Below, one piece after another: positions 63,526 to 64,000 of a stretch of DNA of 64,000 nt. The stretch is from Methylocystis sp. SC2 (lineage in GTDB: Bacteria; Pseudomonadota; Alphaproteobacteria; Rhizobiales; Beijerinckiaceae): positions 2,078,501 through 2,142,500 of the forward strand of contig NC_018485.1 in NCBI RefSeq assembly GCF_000304315.1, given 5' to 3'. Position numbers and translations under genes: made by a program. The number at the start of each line of letters is the position of its first letter. Positions within the stretch are counted from its first letter, which is position 1. The notes below the pieces were generated by a model. It was not told the origin of the DNA, did not search any database, and worked only from the letters and a program-made list of their open reading frames with translations.

Positions 63526-64000
63526 TCAAGGCGTCTCACCGAGGCGATCGCGGACCAGCTCGGCGAGAGCGAGCGAGGCCGTCAGTCCCGGGCTTTCGAT
63601 TCCGAACAGATTGACGAGGCCCTCGACGCCGTGTTGGCGCGGCCCGTCGACGCGAAAATCTGCGGCAGGTTTCCCCCGCCCCGAGATTTTTGGTCGAATG
63701 CCGGCGTAGCCGGGAAGCAGGACGCCGTCTAGAAGGGCGGGCCAGTAGCGACGAATTTCGTCATAGAAGGCCTCGGCGCGCCGCGCGTCCACGTTGTAAT
63801 CGACGTCATCGATCCATTCGATATCAGGGCCAAACCGCGCCTGTCCGGCGAGGTCGAGCGTAAGATGAACGCCGAGCGCGCCCTCCACGGGAACGGGATA
63901 GATGAGCCTGGAAAAGGGCGCACGCGCGGAGAGCGTGAAATAGCAACCGCGCGCGAGATAAAGTTGCGGCGTCATGGAGTCCGGAAATCCGTCGATGGCT
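63526..64000 (-). CDS. FAD-dependent oxidoreductase, L-2-hydroxyglutarate oxidase-like (5' end beyond window)
   Basis: C-terminal part (about 158 residues) of a DAO-family flavoprotein; the frame continues off the right edge, so the internal Met at 63975 is not the start. [54 protein letters not shown] and [17 protein letters not shown] are the blocks of LhgO-type oxidases. Together with the D-2-hydroxyglutarate dehydrogenase-like gene at 18.2 kb it suggests handling of both 2-hydroxyglutarate enantiomers, though substrate is inferred. Confidence 0.83.
   Translation of the reverse strand, partial: AIDGFPDSMTPQLYLARGCYFTLSARAPFSRLIYPVPVEGALGVHLTLDLAGQARFGPDIEWIDDVDYNVDARRAEAFYDEIRRYWPALLDGVLLPGYAGIRPKISGRGKPAADFRVDGPRQHGVEGLVNLFGIESPGLTASLALAELVRDRLGETP

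Overview
This is a 64 kb stretch of a GC-rich (mid-60s %) alphaproteobacterial chromosome, most likely Rhizobiales and plausibly a Methylocystis/Methylosinus-type methylotroph. Support for this: a split glycine decarboxylase (gcvPA/gcvPB) behind a tandem glycine riboswitch, the metX-metW pair, the ubiE/mutM divergent pair, a TIGR02301-type protein, AGAGC-type dispersed intergenic repeats, and a malyl-CoA lyase-type enzyme. The genus is inferred: no methane-oxidation or serine-cycle cluster lies in the window. No tRNA, rRNA or CRISPR array was seen.

Layout. 1-3.7 kb: minC (cut by the window edge), a TetR regulator and yebC on the minus strand, then a LOG-family nucleotidase and a YidB-like protein. 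3.9-7.4 kb: gmd-rmd-glycosyltransferase operon for GDP-D-rhamnose and its transfer, ended by a strong terminator. 7.5-13.3 kb: a membrane protein, adenosine kinase, FKBP isomerase, a MarR/DUF1398 pair with a clear operator, ubiB and ubiE. 13.4-21.7 kb: mutM, an ABC-2 exporter, two RNA methyltransferases, a D-2-hydroxyglutarate dehydrogenase-like flavoprotein, pdxH and small envelope proteins. 22-28 kb: a phosphatase-Nudix fusion, a frameshifted bicupin oxalate decarboxylase, mntH, a Chloroflexus-type malyl-CoA lyase and hspQ. 28-32.8 kb: glycine riboswitch and gcvT-gcvH-gcvPA-gcvPB. 32.8-40.5 kb: cytochrome c peroxidase, an S24 repressor with palindromic operator, two ion transporters, a glycosyltransferase and a hydrolase.

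40.5-43.4 kb is the accessory region. A ParD/ParE module is followed by an AT-rich island holding a two-gene Kiwa-like antiphage system (four-TM KwaA-like and DUF4868/KwaB-like proteins) and a third gene encoding twelve tandem octapeptides (G-[LM]-S-T-L-x-G-G) plus a short C-terminal domain. On the right the island runs into the wreck of a DUF1778/GNAT toxin-antitoxin pair: the last codons of the repeat gene are antisense to the truncated toxin. On the left the C-terminus of ParE looks altered. This is the most interesting locus here.

43.4-64 kb: REP-like hairpins, metX-metW (methionine synthesis), a Crp/Fnr regulator, small secreted proteins, ppa, leuA with a possible leucine attenuator, then a eukaryotic-like signalling set (FHA-transmembrane-trypsin-like protease, PP2C phosphatase, Ser/Thr kinase with Sel1 repeats), a His/Gly-rich secreted protein, an HSL-type esterase, a YkuD L,D-transpeptidase with a very long Ala-rich tail, a methyltransferase, a cupin, a VIT1-type transporter and the C-terminal part of an FAD oxidoreductase leaving the window.
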